A DNA stretch of 64,000 nt from the NCBI GenBank assembly GCA_036435485.1, contig CM071598.1:102484501-102548500 (forward strand). The letters are read 5' to 3'. A program made the translations under genes and the position numbers. Below the pieces are notes generated by a model, which saw nothing but the letters and a program-made list of their open reading frames with translations, did not search any database and was not told the origin of the DNA. Below are positions 55,145 to 64,000 of the stretch, one piece after another (positions within the stretch are counted from its first letter, which is position 1; each line of letters starts with the position of its first letter). The stretch comes from Saposhnikovia divaricata (lineage: Eukaryota > Streptophyta > Magnoliopsida > Apiales > Apiaceae).

Positions 55145-56341
55145 CTACTCATCCTCACTGTCGTCACCCTCGTCATCCTCATCGGACGAATCAGGTGGAG
55201 GATACGGAGTCCGAGCTCCATATATAGGCCACTGAACAACAGTACCTGGTGACTGAAAACCTGCATCCAAAGCTACGGCCATGTCCTCGGAGTACTGGCG
55301 ACTGCTAACATGCATAGCATCCAACCGCCTAGTCATTCGACGAAAATAAGTATCAAAGACTGACATATCCACCATTCGCCGCTGAGGTTCTGCAATCGCT
55401 ACTCCCGGTGCCCTAGGAACATGTGGCGGAGCGCCCGTTCCCTGACCACTAGCATCACCAACTATAAAGCCTAGACCCCTAAGATGAGGAATGCCGCCCG
55501 ACCACTCCCTCATCCGGCCAATAGTAACATCAGTAATGGAAGACATAGGTTTATGTACCGGCTCACCTTTGTACCATTTCACTTTCGAAGCATCACACAA
55601 GTACGCAATGATAGAAGCATAAGGAATACTAGCCGATGAATTACTGCCCAAATACCGAAGAATAGCTTGATTAATAAGATACCCAAGGTCAACATACTCA
55701 CCTCTGAGAATACCCCATAGCAGAATAGCTCTCTCAACAGTAACATCGGTCACATGGGTTGATGGAAGAATATTAGAACTGATGAAGTAGAACCATGCCC
55801 GTGCGAACTTAGACAATGACGCCGCCGGAAAAGTCCTCTTCTCGGTGGTACCCACTCTACACTTCCACTCCGTACCTGGAATACAAAGCTCACCAATGAT
55901 TGCATCAAGAACAACCTCATCCCTAGTCTTTTTCCCCCAATCAGTAGCACCTCTAGGTTTAGGCGGTTGCCTAATCAAAGTACGAATCGCACGAGGCGAA
56001 TAATCCACCTTCTAGCCCCTAACAATCGTGGAATTATTCCTTGCTATCGAAGCATTAGCATAAAACTCCCTAACCACATTCAATGGGGCATCATTAGCAA
56101 ACTCACAAAAGAAAGTCCAACCCCGCTCACTAATCATAGTCTCCATCTCCGCATTATTACGTGGCACAAGCCTCCTTTCTTGAACAACCCCCTTGACAAC
56201 CAACCTACCATACTCCGCTTTGGCATCCTCATTCACAAATTTTTCCACTCCATCTCCCACAACATCGTTCTCATCCAAAGCTGGACGAGCACTACTACTA
56301 CTTCCCACTAATCGTGGTCGCTTAGGAGCCATAATCAACAA
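55145..56341 (-). CDS. Athila C downstream ORF ('putative plant transposon protein' type), one internal stop
   Basis: Two minus-strand frames in the same phase (56341-56012 and 56008-55145) are separated by one TAG at 56011-56009. The first has a basic MAPKRPRL start, AEYGRLVVKGVVQERR and RGWTFFCEFANDAPLNVVREFYAN, with the RNNSTIVRG end; the second has YSPRAIRTLI, ARAWFYFISSNILPS and YASIIAYLCDAS. This is the pattern of the plant protein domain often called 'putative plant transposon protein' that occurs downstream of pol in Athila elements. The C-terminus is strongly acidic (DSSDEDDEGDDSEDE). It sits in the 'env-like' position but I see no signal peptide or membrane helix. Function unknown. 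Confidence 0.7.
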
Positions 56342-57232
56342 ATATCAAGCAAAGAACAACAATCTCCAAACAATTCACCAAACAATTCACCAAACAAAGA
56401 CCCCCAAATTACACACTTCAAGAACCTAAATTTGCAAAATTCACAAATTCAAATAAAAGATGAGAGAAAATATTACCCAATTGAATCGAAGAGGTGAATT
56501 TGCTAGATTAATCCCCAAAACTTCGAATTTGATTCCCCTTTTGCACTATGAATGATGAAAGTTGAGAAGTTGGGTAATGTAGAAGTGTTTGTGCATGTAA
56601 GGGTGTATGTATATATATATAGGAGATGTGAGTAATAAAGATGAAATTATATGTAGTATAGGATTGAGGTTGTTTAGGATTGAATTTAAGGTAGAATAGG
56701 ATTTGGGGATGATAGTGTGTAGAATTGAAGTTGCATTAGGATATAGGATAAGAAAAGGGGTAAAAAGAATGAAAGAATTGAGGTTTAGGGGCAAAAATTC
56801 GCAAGAATGCAGGAGAAAACAGGGCTGACTGCGCGCTGGCGCCTGTTGCGCAGGTTCAACCTGCGTTACTGGGCTGTTGGCGCGCTGGCGCTAGTTGCGC
56901 AGGTTCAACCTGCGTTACACGGCGCTACCTGCGCGCTAGCGCAAGATGCGCGTCCCTGGCCTGCGTTACTTGGCGCTGCTTGCCTTGTGGCGCAGGTAGC
57001 GCAGCTCCATTCTGGACTTTTGTGTTGTTTTGTTGTTTTTTTTTCTTTATTTTTTTTTCTTTTTTTTTTTGAGAACAACAACAACTTCTTTTTTTTTCTT
57101 TTCAAAACTCACAACACTCTCTTTTTTTTTCTTTTTTTTTTGAAAGAAAGGTATACACAACATATACAATACTTGGGTTGCCTCCCAAGAAGCGCTCCTT
57201 TTACGTCATTAGCTTGACGTTCTTCTCCCGAA
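56342..57232 (-). other. Athila C spacer between pol and the downstream ORF
   Basis: No gene. It includes a GC-rich repeat block (56825-57005), T-rich tracts (57030-57140), and a leader for the downstream ORF. Confidence 0.6.
56825..57005. repeat. GC-rich ~50-bp repeat, about three diverged copies
   Basis: GCGCGCTGGCGC/TTGCGCAGG/TTCAACCTGCGTTAC recurs at about 56830, 56880 and, more diverged, 56933. Words such as TGCGCAGGTTCAACCTGCG are near-palindromic. The block is much more GC-rich than the rest of the element. Confidence 0.75.
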
Positions 57233-59092
57233 TCAAGTAGATGCCAAAACGGCGGAAACCTTATCGCGTTGAAATGACCCGCCATAGTAATGCTTCAACC
57301 GTTGTCCATTCACTTTAAAAGCATGATCCGGTGTTGTTTCATAAATTTCAATGGCTCCATGTGGATACACCGTCTTAACAATAAATGGACCCGACCACCT
57401 TGACTTGAGTTTTCCCGGAAAAAGCTTGAGGCGAGAATTAAATAGCAACACCTGTTGACCTGGCAAAAATGCTTTTGGTACCAACCTTTTATCATGCCAC
57501 CTCTTAACCTTCTCCTTATACATCTTGTTATTTTCGTAAGCTTGCTCACGAAATTCCTCAAGTTCATTCAACTGAAGCAACCGCTTTGCACCCGCAGCCG
57601 TGATGTCTAAATTCAATTTCTTCAACGCCCAATATGCTTTATGTTCCAACTCTGCAGGCAAATGACATGCTTTCCCATAAACTAACTGAAACGGAGACAT
57701 ACCTAGAGGAGTTTTGTAGGTAGTTCTGTACGCCCACACAGCTTCATCCAACTTCAATGACCAATCCTTACGAGACGAGTTCACCACTTTCTCTAGAATT
57801 CTCTTGATATCCCTGTTAGAAACTTCAGCTTGACCATTCGTTTGAGGGTGATAAGCAGTGGCAACACGATGCGTCACATTATATTTCGCCATCAACGTAG
57901 TAAACTGGAGATTGCAAAAGTGAGTTCCCTCATCACTTATTATAGCACGCGGAGTTCCGAAACGCGTAAAAATTTGCTTATGCAAGAAATTCAATACCAC
58001 CTTTGCATCATTGGTCAGCAACGCCTTAACCTCGACCCATTTAGACACGTAATCCACAGCTAGCAAGATGTACTGATTGTTGCATGAAGAAACAAAAGGT
58101 CCCATGAAATCAATCCCCCAGACATCAAAGATCTCTACCTCAAGAAGCATGTTAAGAGGCATCTCGTTCCTTCTAGAAATATTGCCAACCCTTTGACAAC
58201 GATCACATCTCAACACGAACTGATGAGCATCCTTAAACAAGGAAGGCCAATAGAAACCTGCTTGAAGCACACGAGCCGCTGTCTTTTCTCCACCATAATG
58301 ACCACCATAAACAGTTGAGTGGCAATCTCGCAACACACCCTCCGTCTCACTATACGGAATACATCGTCTGATCATCTGATCTGCTCCTTGTCTAAATAGA
58401 AACGGTTCATCCCAATGGTACCACTTCACATCATGTAGAAACTTCTTCCTTTGAGCACTCGAAAGATCTGGAGGAATAACATTGCTAACCAAATAGTTTA
58501 CATAATCTGCAAACCATGGCTCTTCATCTTGCACTGCAAATAGCTGCTCATCTGGAAAAGATTCATTAATAAGAGATTTGTTATGCAATTCCTTACCGTG
58601 GTCCTCTAAGCGTGAGAGATGATCCGCTACTTGATTTTCCGTGCCTTTTCTATCCTTGATTTCCACATCAAATTCTTGCAAGAGAAGCACCCAACGAATC
58701 AATCTAGGCTTGGAATCCTTCTTCGACATAAGATATCGAATTGCAGCATGATCAGTATACACAATCACCTTCGTACCAAGCAGATAAGACCTGAATTTCT
58801 CGAAACCATAGACAACTGCTAGCAACTCCTTCTCCGTAGTAGTGTAGTTCAGCTGTGCATCATTGAGGGTTTTACTAGCATAGTAAACCACATGAAAAAT
58901 TCTATCCTTCCTTTGACCAAGCACAGCTCCAACAGCATAGTCACTAGCATCACACATAAGTTCAAAAGGCTCATCCCAATTAGGTGCGGTAATGACTGGT
59001 GTAGTAGTCAACTTCTTCTTCAAGAGCTCAAAAGCTACAAGACACTCATCATCAAACTTGAAAGGAACATCCTTCTCCAAGAGATTGCACAA
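57233..59092 (-). CDS. Athila C RT C-terminus, RNase H and integrase
   Basis: A 619-residue frame. RNase H: FELMCDASDYAVGAVLGQ near residues 43-60, TEKELLAVVY near 85, VYTDHAAIRYL near 115. A chromatin-type spacer is followed by the integrase H2C2 finger (HSTVYGGHYGG... CDRCQRVG, about 260-305) and the catalytic core GIDFMGPF (Asp), ISDEGTHFCN (Asp), HPQTNGQAEVSNR (Glu), about 328-440. The C-terminal GPY/F-like end WSGPFIVKTVYPHGAIEI is present; no chromodomain, as expected for Athila. The frame ends normally with the stop at 57235-57233. The first codon merely follows an in-frame TAA (about 59107), so it is not a true start. Confidence 0.94.
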   Translation of the reverse strand: MCNLLEKDVPFKFDDECLVAFELLKKKLTTTPVITAPNWDEPFELMCDASDYAVGAVLGQRKDRIFHVVYYASKTLNDAQLNYTTTEKELLAVVYGFEKFRSYLLGTKVIVYTDHAAIRYLMSKKDSKPRLIRWVLLLQEFDVEIKDRKGTENQVADHLSRLEDHGKELHNKSLINESFPDEQLFAVQDEEPWFADYVNYLVSNVIPPDLSSAQRKKFLHDVKWYHWDEPFLFRQGADQMIRRCIPYSETEGVLRDCHSTVYGGHYGGEKTAARVLQAGFYWPSLFKDAHQFVLRCDRCQRVGNISRRNEMPLNMLLEVEIFDVWGIDFMGPFVSSCNNQYILLAVDYVSKWVEVKALLTNDAKVVLNFLHKQIFTRFGTPRAIISDEGTHFCNLQFTTLMAKYNVTHRVATAYHPQTNGQAEVSNRDIKRILEKVVNSSRKDWSLKLDEAVWAYRTTYKTPLGMSPFQLVYGKACHLPAELEHKAYWALKKLNLDITAAGAKRLLQLNELEEFREQAYENNKMYKEKVKRWHDKRLVPKAFLPGQQVLLFNSRLKLFPGKLKSRWSGPFIVKTVYPHGAIEIYETTPDHAFKVNGQRLKHYYGGSFQRDKVSAVLAST

Positions 59093-59107
59093 GGGTTTAG
59101 AAATTTT

Positions 59108-59605
59108 TTAGAAGTCTTTGATGAATCGCCGATAGAAACCCGCATGACCAAGAAAACTGCGAATTCCTTTTACAGAGATAGGTGGAGGAAGATTTTCGAT
59201 TGTTTCCACCTTAGCCCTATCCACCTCAAGTCCTCTACCAGATACCTTGAGCCCAAGAATAATTCCCTCTCGCACCATGAAGTGACACTTCTCCAAATTA
59301 AGCACCAAGTTAGTCTCCACACAACGTTTCAAAACCAAGCCAAGATTATGCAAGCACTCGTCATATGAAGTACCAAAAACTGAGAAGTCATCCATAAAAA
59401 CCTCCACATTCGAGCCAATCATGTCTGAGAAAATAGCCATCATGCACCTTTGAAAAGTGGCGGGAGCACCACAAAGTCCGAAAGAAACCCGTCGGAAAGC
59501 AAATGTACCAAAAGGACATGTAAATGTGGTCTTCTCTTGATCTTCTCGGAGCAATGCAAATCTGATTGTAGCCTGAATAACCATCAAGGAGGCAATAATA
59601 CACAT
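59108..59605 (-). CDS. Athila C reverse transcriptase, middle part
   Basis: A 165-residue frame containing TFTCPFGTFAFRRVSFGLCGAP, ATFQRCMMAIFSDM and VEVFMDDFSVFG (FMDD, the gypsy YxDD variant), then FLGHAGFYRRFIKDF and a TAA that replaces a codon of the conserved continuation. It is shifted by one base relative to the preceding RT segment, the shift lying near 59540. Confidence 0.92.
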   Translation of the reverse strand: MCIIASLMVIQATIRFALLREDQEKTTFTCPFGTFAFRRVSFGLCGAPATFQRCMMAIFSDMIGSNVEVFMDDFSVFGTSYDECLHNLGLVLKRCVETNLVLNLEKCHFMVREGIILGLKVSGRGLEVDRAKVETIENLPPPISVKGIRSFLGHAGFYRRFIKDF

Positions 59606-59876
59606 GTCCCGCCAACCTGTCTAGCATCTGATCAATGAATGGTAGAGGAAAGTGATCTTTTCTCGTGGCTTTGTTGAGCTTCCTATAGTCCATACAAACT
59701 CTCCACCCCGTGACTGTTCGAGTAGGGATGAGCTCATTCTTTTCATTAGCAACAACTGTCATGCCTCCTTTATTTGGCACACATTGAACCGGGCTCACCC
59801 AAGAACTGTCTGAGATAGGATATATAATACCCGCATCAAGCCACTTTAGAATTTCCTTCTTCACCACCTCTTTCAT
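59388..59876 (-). CDS. Athila C reverse transcriptase, N-terminal part
   Basis: KEVVKKEILKWLDAGIIYPISDS, WVSPVQCVPKKGG-like motif, WRVCMDYRKLNKATRKDHFPLPFIDQML and the first catalytic Asp in YCLLDGYSGYNQI. After about 59540 the frame is wrong; the correct reading continues in 59605-59108. The upstream protease ORF is in the same frame and separated only by a TAG. Confidence 0.92.
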   Translation of the reverse strand: MKEVVKKEILKWLDAGIIYPISDSSWVSPVQCVPNKGGMTVVANEKNELIPTRTVTGWRVCMDYRKLNKATRKDHFPLPFIDQMLDRLAGHVYYCLLDGYSGYNQICIAPRRSREDHIYMSFWYICFPTGFFRTLWCSRHFSKVHDGYFLRHDWLECGGFYG

Positions 59877-59894
59877 AATTGGATTAAGTCTCCG

Positions 59895-61268
59895 CTAATG
59901 CTCAACAGTAGGCTTAGCTCCCTCCTCTAGCAGACTTTTATGCATGCAATAAGAAGGGCTGATTCCCTTGATATCTGCTATAGTCCAACCAATTGCTGAC
60001 TTGAATTCCCTCAAAATTCGCAAAAGCTTTTCTTCCGCACTAGCTGACAAGTTAGAGGCAATAATAACAGGTAATGTAGATGCATCACCAAGAAAAACAT
60101 ACCGCAAGTGTTCCGGAAGTGGTTTGAGTTCAAGTGTGGGAGCTTCCTCAATAGATGGTTTCAGGCGCCCCTCCGAATTTTTACGTTCTCCTAACCCAAG
60201 AGAATCAAAAGGTAAATCAAATCTTCTTTTCCAAGGGGCTGAATTTAGCTGCTGAAGTTGCTCGGCTAATTCCTCATCTTCAAAATCAGAGTCACCAACT
60301 AAAGCTTTTTCCAAAGAGTCTGACTTAAGCAACTTCTCCATTTCCATAGTAACTTCAGAATCAACCCAATCCACCTTCAAACATTCTTCTTCATCTGAGG
60401 GAAGTTTCATTGCATTAAAAACATTGAAAGTGACATTCTGGTCTTGCACCCTCATGGTGAGCTCCCCTTTCTGCACATCAATCAAAGTCTTTCCCGTAGC
60501 CAAGAATGGTCTTCCCAAGATTATGGGAATCTTCTTATCGTCATCGAAATCTAAGATAACAAAATCAGCAGGAAATATGAGTTTGTCAACTTTCACCAAC
60601 ACATCCTCCACTATGCCTCTAGGATATGTAACTGAACGATCAGCCAACTGCAAAGAGATGTTGGTAGGCTTTGGTTCCGGTAGACCAAGTTGCATATAGA
60701 CTGACAAGGGCATGAGATTGATGCTAGCTCCCAAGTCACACAAGCACTTCGCAAAAGACAAATTACCAATAGTGCATGGAATAGTAAAGCTACCAGGATC
60801 CTTTAGTTTTGGAGGCAATTTCTGTTGCAGCACAGCACTGCATTCTTCCGTTAGAGCAACGGTCTCTAATTCCTCGAGCTTCAACTTACGAGAAAGAATC
60901 CCCTTCATGAACTTGGCATAGCTCGGCATCTGTTCAAGAGCTTCGGAAAAGGGAATGTTAATCTGCAACTTCTTGAACACCTCTAAGAACTTTGCAAATT
61001 TCTTATCCAACTGTTGCTTCTGGAGTCTTCTAGGATAAGGAGGAGGAGGATAGATCTGAGTGTTCTTCGTAGACTGCTCCACAGAATTTTTAACAGGTTC
61101 CTTGCTCTTCTCTACTTCACCACCTTGCTGATCAGCCATCAAATCAGCTTGAGCAATTTCGGGCACTGCAGATTTTTCACCCTTCTGATTCTGAATATCT
61201 TCATCTTCTTCTACTGCTGATTTAGGGCCTGCTATAACTTTTCCCGATCTCAAAGTCACAGCCTTCAC
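59895..61268 (-). CDS. Athila C protease and linker
   Basis: A 457-residue frame starting MKAVTLRSGK, which is really the continuation of gag after an in-frame stop (61328-61326). A Pro/Gln-rich stretch is followed by FLEVFKKLQINIPFSEAL, LPPKLKDPGSFTIPC and the protease core CDLGASINLMPLSVY with ILGRPFLATGKTLI. An acidic linker leads towards RT. The TAG at about 59894-59892 stands where a Gln codon is usual (EH-x-RRLNP); a C to T change would explain it. Confidence 0.92.
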   Translation of the reverse strand: MKAVTLRSGKVIAGPKSAVEEDEDIQNQKGEKSAVPEIAQADLMADQQGGEVEKSKEPVKNSVEQSTKNTQIYPPPPYPRRLQKQQLDKKFAKFLEVFKKLQINIPFSEALEQMPSYAKFMKGILSRKLKLEELETVALTEECSAVLQQKLPPKLKDPGSFTIPCTIGNLSFAKCLCDLGASINLMPLSVYMQLGLPEPKPTNISLQLADRSVTYPRGIVEDVLVKVDKLIFPADFVILDFDDDKKIPIILGRPFLATGKTLIDVQKGELTMRVQDQNVTFNVFNAMKLPSDEEECLKVDWVDSEVTMEMEKLLKSDSLEKALVGDSDFEDEELAEQLQQLNSAPWKRRFDLPFDSLGLGERKNSEGRLKPSIEEAPTLELKPLPEHLRYVFLGDASTLPVIIASNLSASAEEKLLRILREFKSAIGWTIADIKGISPSYCMHKSLLEEGAKPTVEH

Positions 61269-61325
61269 CTGTTCCTTGCTATCTCTCCTACCTGGATTTG
61301 CTTCCGTATCACTAGGAAGAGTTCC

Positions 61326-62636
61326 TTAAGGTCTACTAAGTAAGGCACTTGCAATCTGTCCTATCTGAGTTTCCAAGAGCTTCTGACCAGCTTGTAGGTT
61401 CTTTAACGCTATCCACACATCATCTGATTTTTCATTAGAAGATTGCCCCGCATGAGCCTGGGGTTGTTGCTGCTGAAATCCCGGAGGTTGATATGATTGC
61501 TTTGGAGCATACTGCTGTTGATAACCTTGATTAAATGGCCTTGCTTGCTGCCCCTGAAACTGCTGATAGGGTTGCTGAGGTTGTTGAGCACCTTGGTTGT
61601 TGCTCCAGCTGAAGTTAGGATGATTCCTGTTGCTTGGATGATAGGTGGCTGGTACTGGTGCAGCAGGTCTCTGAAAATTACTTACGAACTGTGCTGATTC
61701 AGAAGAGATAGCACACTGATTCGTCTCATGTGCGCCCGCACATAGCTCACAAACACTAGCAACCTGCTGAACTCCATAATTAGCAAGAGAATCCACCTTC
61801 ATCGAAAGAGCCTTCAACTGAGCTGCAATAGCTGAAGCTGTGTCAACTTCAAGAACACCTGCTACCTTACCTTGAGAAAGCCTCTGTGTTGGATTTTGAT
61901 ATTCGTTAGCAGCCATCATCTCAATAAGATCATATGCTTCCTCATAGCTCTTCGCCCATAGAGCTCCACCAGATGCTGCATCTAGCAAAGGCCTAGACTG
62001 TGCTCCTAACACATTGTAGAAACCATTAATAACCATCCAATCAGGCATGCCATGATGAGGGCACCTTCGTAGCATCTCCTTATAACGTTCCCAAGCCTCA
62101 CACAAAGATTCGCCAGATTGCTGTTGAAATTGAGTTAACTGGTTCCTTATTGCTGCAGTTTTCGCCATAGGGAAGAATTTAGTAAGAAACTTCTGAGCAA
62201 GATCATCCCATGTAGTAATGGAACCAGCTGGTAGAGAGTGTAACCAGCCCTTAGCCTTATCCCTTAAGGAGAATGGGAAAAGCCTCAACTTGATAGCATC
62301 ATCCGACACACCATTAAATTTGAAAGTGTCGTAGATCTCGATAAAGTCCCTGATGTGCATATTAGGATCCTCTGTCGAAGCACCCCCAAACTGAACCGAA
62401 TTCTGCACCATCTGAATTGTGCTCGGCTTGATCTCAAAGTTATTCGCTGCAATAGCTGGCCTGACAATACTAGATTGTATGTCAGTAATCTTCGGCTTCG
62501 AATAGTCCTTCAAAGCCTTAACTGCTGCTGGTAAATCTGCCATCTCTACAGTAGTTTCAAGTTCCTCTTTCTGATTATCTACTACAAGACCGTCTTCTGC
62601 CAGTTTTTCCTTACGAGCCTGCAAACGTGTTCGCAT
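61326..62636 (-). CDS. Athila C gag
   Basis: A 436-residue frame starting MRTRLQARKEK, about 115 bases from the primer site. The retrotransposon Gag region has NNFEIKPSTIQMVQ, a STEDPNMHIRDFIEIYDTFK segment, KGWLHSLPAGSITTW and FLTKFFPMAKTAAIRNQL (about residues 66-175), then an Athila zinc-like CELCAGAHETNQC (about 295-307) and a long Gln/Pro-rich tail (YQQFQGQQARP). The TAA at 61328-61326 replaces a Gln codon expected before the GTLPSDTE-like continuation; the protease ORF follows in the same frame. Confidence 0.93.
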   Translation of the reverse strand: MRTRLQARKEKLAEDGLVVDNQKEELETTVEMADLPAAVKALKDYSKPKITDIQSSIVRPAIAANNFEIKPSTIQMVQNSVQFGGASTEDPNMHIRDFIEIYDTFKFNGVSDDAIKLRLFPFSLRDKAKGWLHSLPAGSITTWDDLAQKFLTKFFPMAKTAAIRNQLTQFQQQSGESLCEAWERYKEMLRRCPHHGMPDWMVINGFYNVLGAQSRPLLDAASGGALWAKSYEEAYDLIEMMAANEYQNPTQRLSQGKVAGVLEVDTASAIAAQLKALSMKVDSLANYGVQQVASVCELCAGAHETNQCAISSESAQFVSNFQRPAAPVPATYHPSNRNHPNFSWSNNQGAQQPQQPYQQFQGQQARPFNQGYQQQYAPKQSYQPPGFQQQQPQAHAGQSSNEKSDDVWIALKNLQAGQKLLETQIGQIASALLSRP

Positions 62637-62751
62637 ACACGTTCAAGTACCTGAAAACACCACGAAACAAACAACTAAGTAAGAAATCCGAGTCAGTGAA
62701 CGCTAACGACCACTGATGACAAGCACATAAACTAAACAAAACACCGATGAT

Positions 62752-62768
62752 CCCCGGCAGCGGCGCCA
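62752..62768 (-). other. primer binding site of Athila C
   Basis: The minus strand reads TGGCGCCGCTGCCGGGG six bases inside the LTR, the Athila-type (Asp tRNA) site. Confidence 0.9.
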
Positions 62769-62774
62769 AAAACT

Positions 62775-64000
62775 TGTTAGCACAAAATTACGGAAGCGCA
62801 CGTAGTCACAAGTAATATAATTAAAGTTCGTTCCACAGAGATCTGGTTAAGTTTAATCAGTAAATATGCCTATGCAACAATGTTTGGTTTTAATCCACTG
62901 CTAAGACAAATAACAATTTTGGTATTGATTATCTAAATTAAACTAGGATGCAATTTCTAAACTAAGAATTAAATTAACTAATGAGATTGAATTCGAATTA
63001 CTAATATGAGAATAAACATGGGATCCCAACTTCATTAAATACTTCCCTTAGATCTGACGCCTTTAATCTCTATATGCAATGATTTTGATATCTGATCGGA
63101 TAACACGAAACCAGTATACGCTACCTGTCAGCATACGCATACCAAACTAAACATACATCCACAAAAGAGATAGAAGATGAATAGACACCAATATGCTTAG
63201 ACCCTATATGTCTATAGAATTTGAAAACATAACGGTTGAAGAACAGGTTATCCATTAAGATCACATAGGGTAGTATAAGTATTCTCATCTCACACCACGA
63301 ATCATATTGACAATCAATTATGAACCTATGCTAGCATGGCAAGTTCTAAATCTCAAGATCCACTTTCACTTCACAAGAGATTAACAATTCAATTTAGATG
63401 TTAGCTACGCATCTAAAAGCATTAAGATTAACCATACGAGGATATCAATTTCACATCACACACAGATCTTTACCGCATCAAGATACTAAGTTCCATAAAT
63501 AACTCCGTTAGAATCCCATGACAACGTTTAGCCCATAATTGAACTATTCATCGTCATGGGATTTGATGAAAACATAATAATTAACAAGATATGAAAGAAA
63601 GAAACAATAATATTAATAAAAACCAGAGTTGAGAAATCAAATCTATAATCCAAAGTATACAGCAGATGAAGTAGATCTAGATCTTTGCTTGTCACCGAGC
63701 TTGAATCCTTCTCCACTTTTCTCTCTTGCAGTTCTATGTTACAATAATAATAATCTGATACAAATTACAAGGTATGATGTGTTTATATAGGCACTACAAG
63801 TTTTGCCCAGCAAGAAAATACAAAAACAGAATTATAATAGAATTTCTGCAAGATACGTTTCCTAAATTGATTCTGTTTTTTAAGGAAAATTCGTGGCTGA
63901 CTTTTCTTCAGATTTTCTGGAACGTTCCAAACGTAATTGGACCTCTGGACCAATTTAGAATGATAGAAAATCTCGTTATCTTCGCGTGGACTGCTTACGG
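62775..64000 (-). repeat. 5' LTR of Athila C, cut by window edge
   Basis: It begins TGTTAGCACAAAATTACG on the plus strand and follows 52203-53428 with only scattered single-base differences and small indels, to the last base of the window. About 240 bases are missing. Confidence 0.93.

Larger units (their letters stand above)
52203..64000 (-). mobile_element. Athila-type Ty3/gypsy retrotransposon 'Athila C', nearly complete
   Basis: Read on the minus strand: 5' LTR (64000-62775, cut by the window edge), primer site (62768-62752), gag, protease, RT, RNase H, integrase, a GC-rich spacer, a downstream ORF, a purine tract and the 3' LTR (53672-52203). RT and RNase H before integrase is gypsy order; the DLGAS protease, TLRSGK motif and Asp-tRNA-type primer site indicate Athila. 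The two LTR segments that can be compared are nearly identical, so it is a young insertion. The polyprotein has three in-frame stops and one frameshift, so this copy cannot make an intact Pol. Confidence 0.94.

Noticed and set aside
1..64000. tRNA, rRNA, CRISPR or riboswitch
   Set aside because: I saw no cloverleaf with plausible A and B boxes, no rRNA stretches, no regular spacer arrays; a covariance-model scan would be needed to exclude divergent ncRNA.

Overview
The window is nuclear DNA of a flowering plant, most likely a eudicot with a large, repeat-rich genome. The evidence is a six-exon NAC transcription factor gene with GT-AG introns, Ty1/copia and Ty3/gypsy (Athila-type) retrotransposons primed by plant-type tRNA sites, Stowaway MITEs, a Helitron, hAT elements and a LINE. 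I cannot fix the family or species from sequence alone. There is no sign of prokaryotic or organellar DNA.

Layout. 1-4898: a minus-strand Ty1/copia element (copia A), cut by the window edge, inserted into an Athila-type element. 4908-17218: an Athila-type non-autonomous element arranged internal-LTR-internal-LTR (a tandem dimer). Its middle LTR carries a 2.08-kb Helitron whose empty site survives in the other LTR. 17219-19490: the 3' end of a SIRE-like copia element (copia D: env-position ORF plus LTR), itself split by the Athila insertion. 20071-21395: a solo LTR with a 5-bp target duplication. 22797-26881: the one clear host gene, a membrane-anchored NAC (NTL-type) transcription factor on the plus strand. 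28303-29048: a small minus-strand Cys/His-rich plant gene with a decayed 3' end. 29050-33010: MITEs, tandem repeats, a cluster of RY-type hairpins and a hAT-like repeat. 33011-45624: a long gypsy-type LTR interrupted by a nearly complete copia element (copia B, 37194-45426). 45625-49105: a LINE interrupted by a 937-bp hAT with a perfect 8-bp target duplication. 49106-52202: the start of a second gypsy LTR. 52203-64000: a nearly full minus-strand Athila element (Athila C) with gag, protease, RT, RNase H, integrase and a downstream ORF, running off the right edge.

How the parts work together. Only the NAC gene looks like an intact host gene; the small minus-strand gene is probably damaged. All retroelement polyproteins carry stops or frameshifts. 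Athila A keeps gag and protease but has no RT or integrase, so it would depend on an autonomous relative for movement; Athila C is broken but shows what such a relative looks like. The most unusual signals are family-specific short words scattered through LTR and coding parts of the SIRE-like copia elements (copia B: CAGCAAGCTGA, read in several frames; copia A: CAGAGTTTGA; solo LTR: clustered TCGAA/TTCNNGAA), and a ~103-bp noncoding block about 96% identical between two otherwise divergent Athila families, foldable into a hairpin whose loop holds two of the differences.
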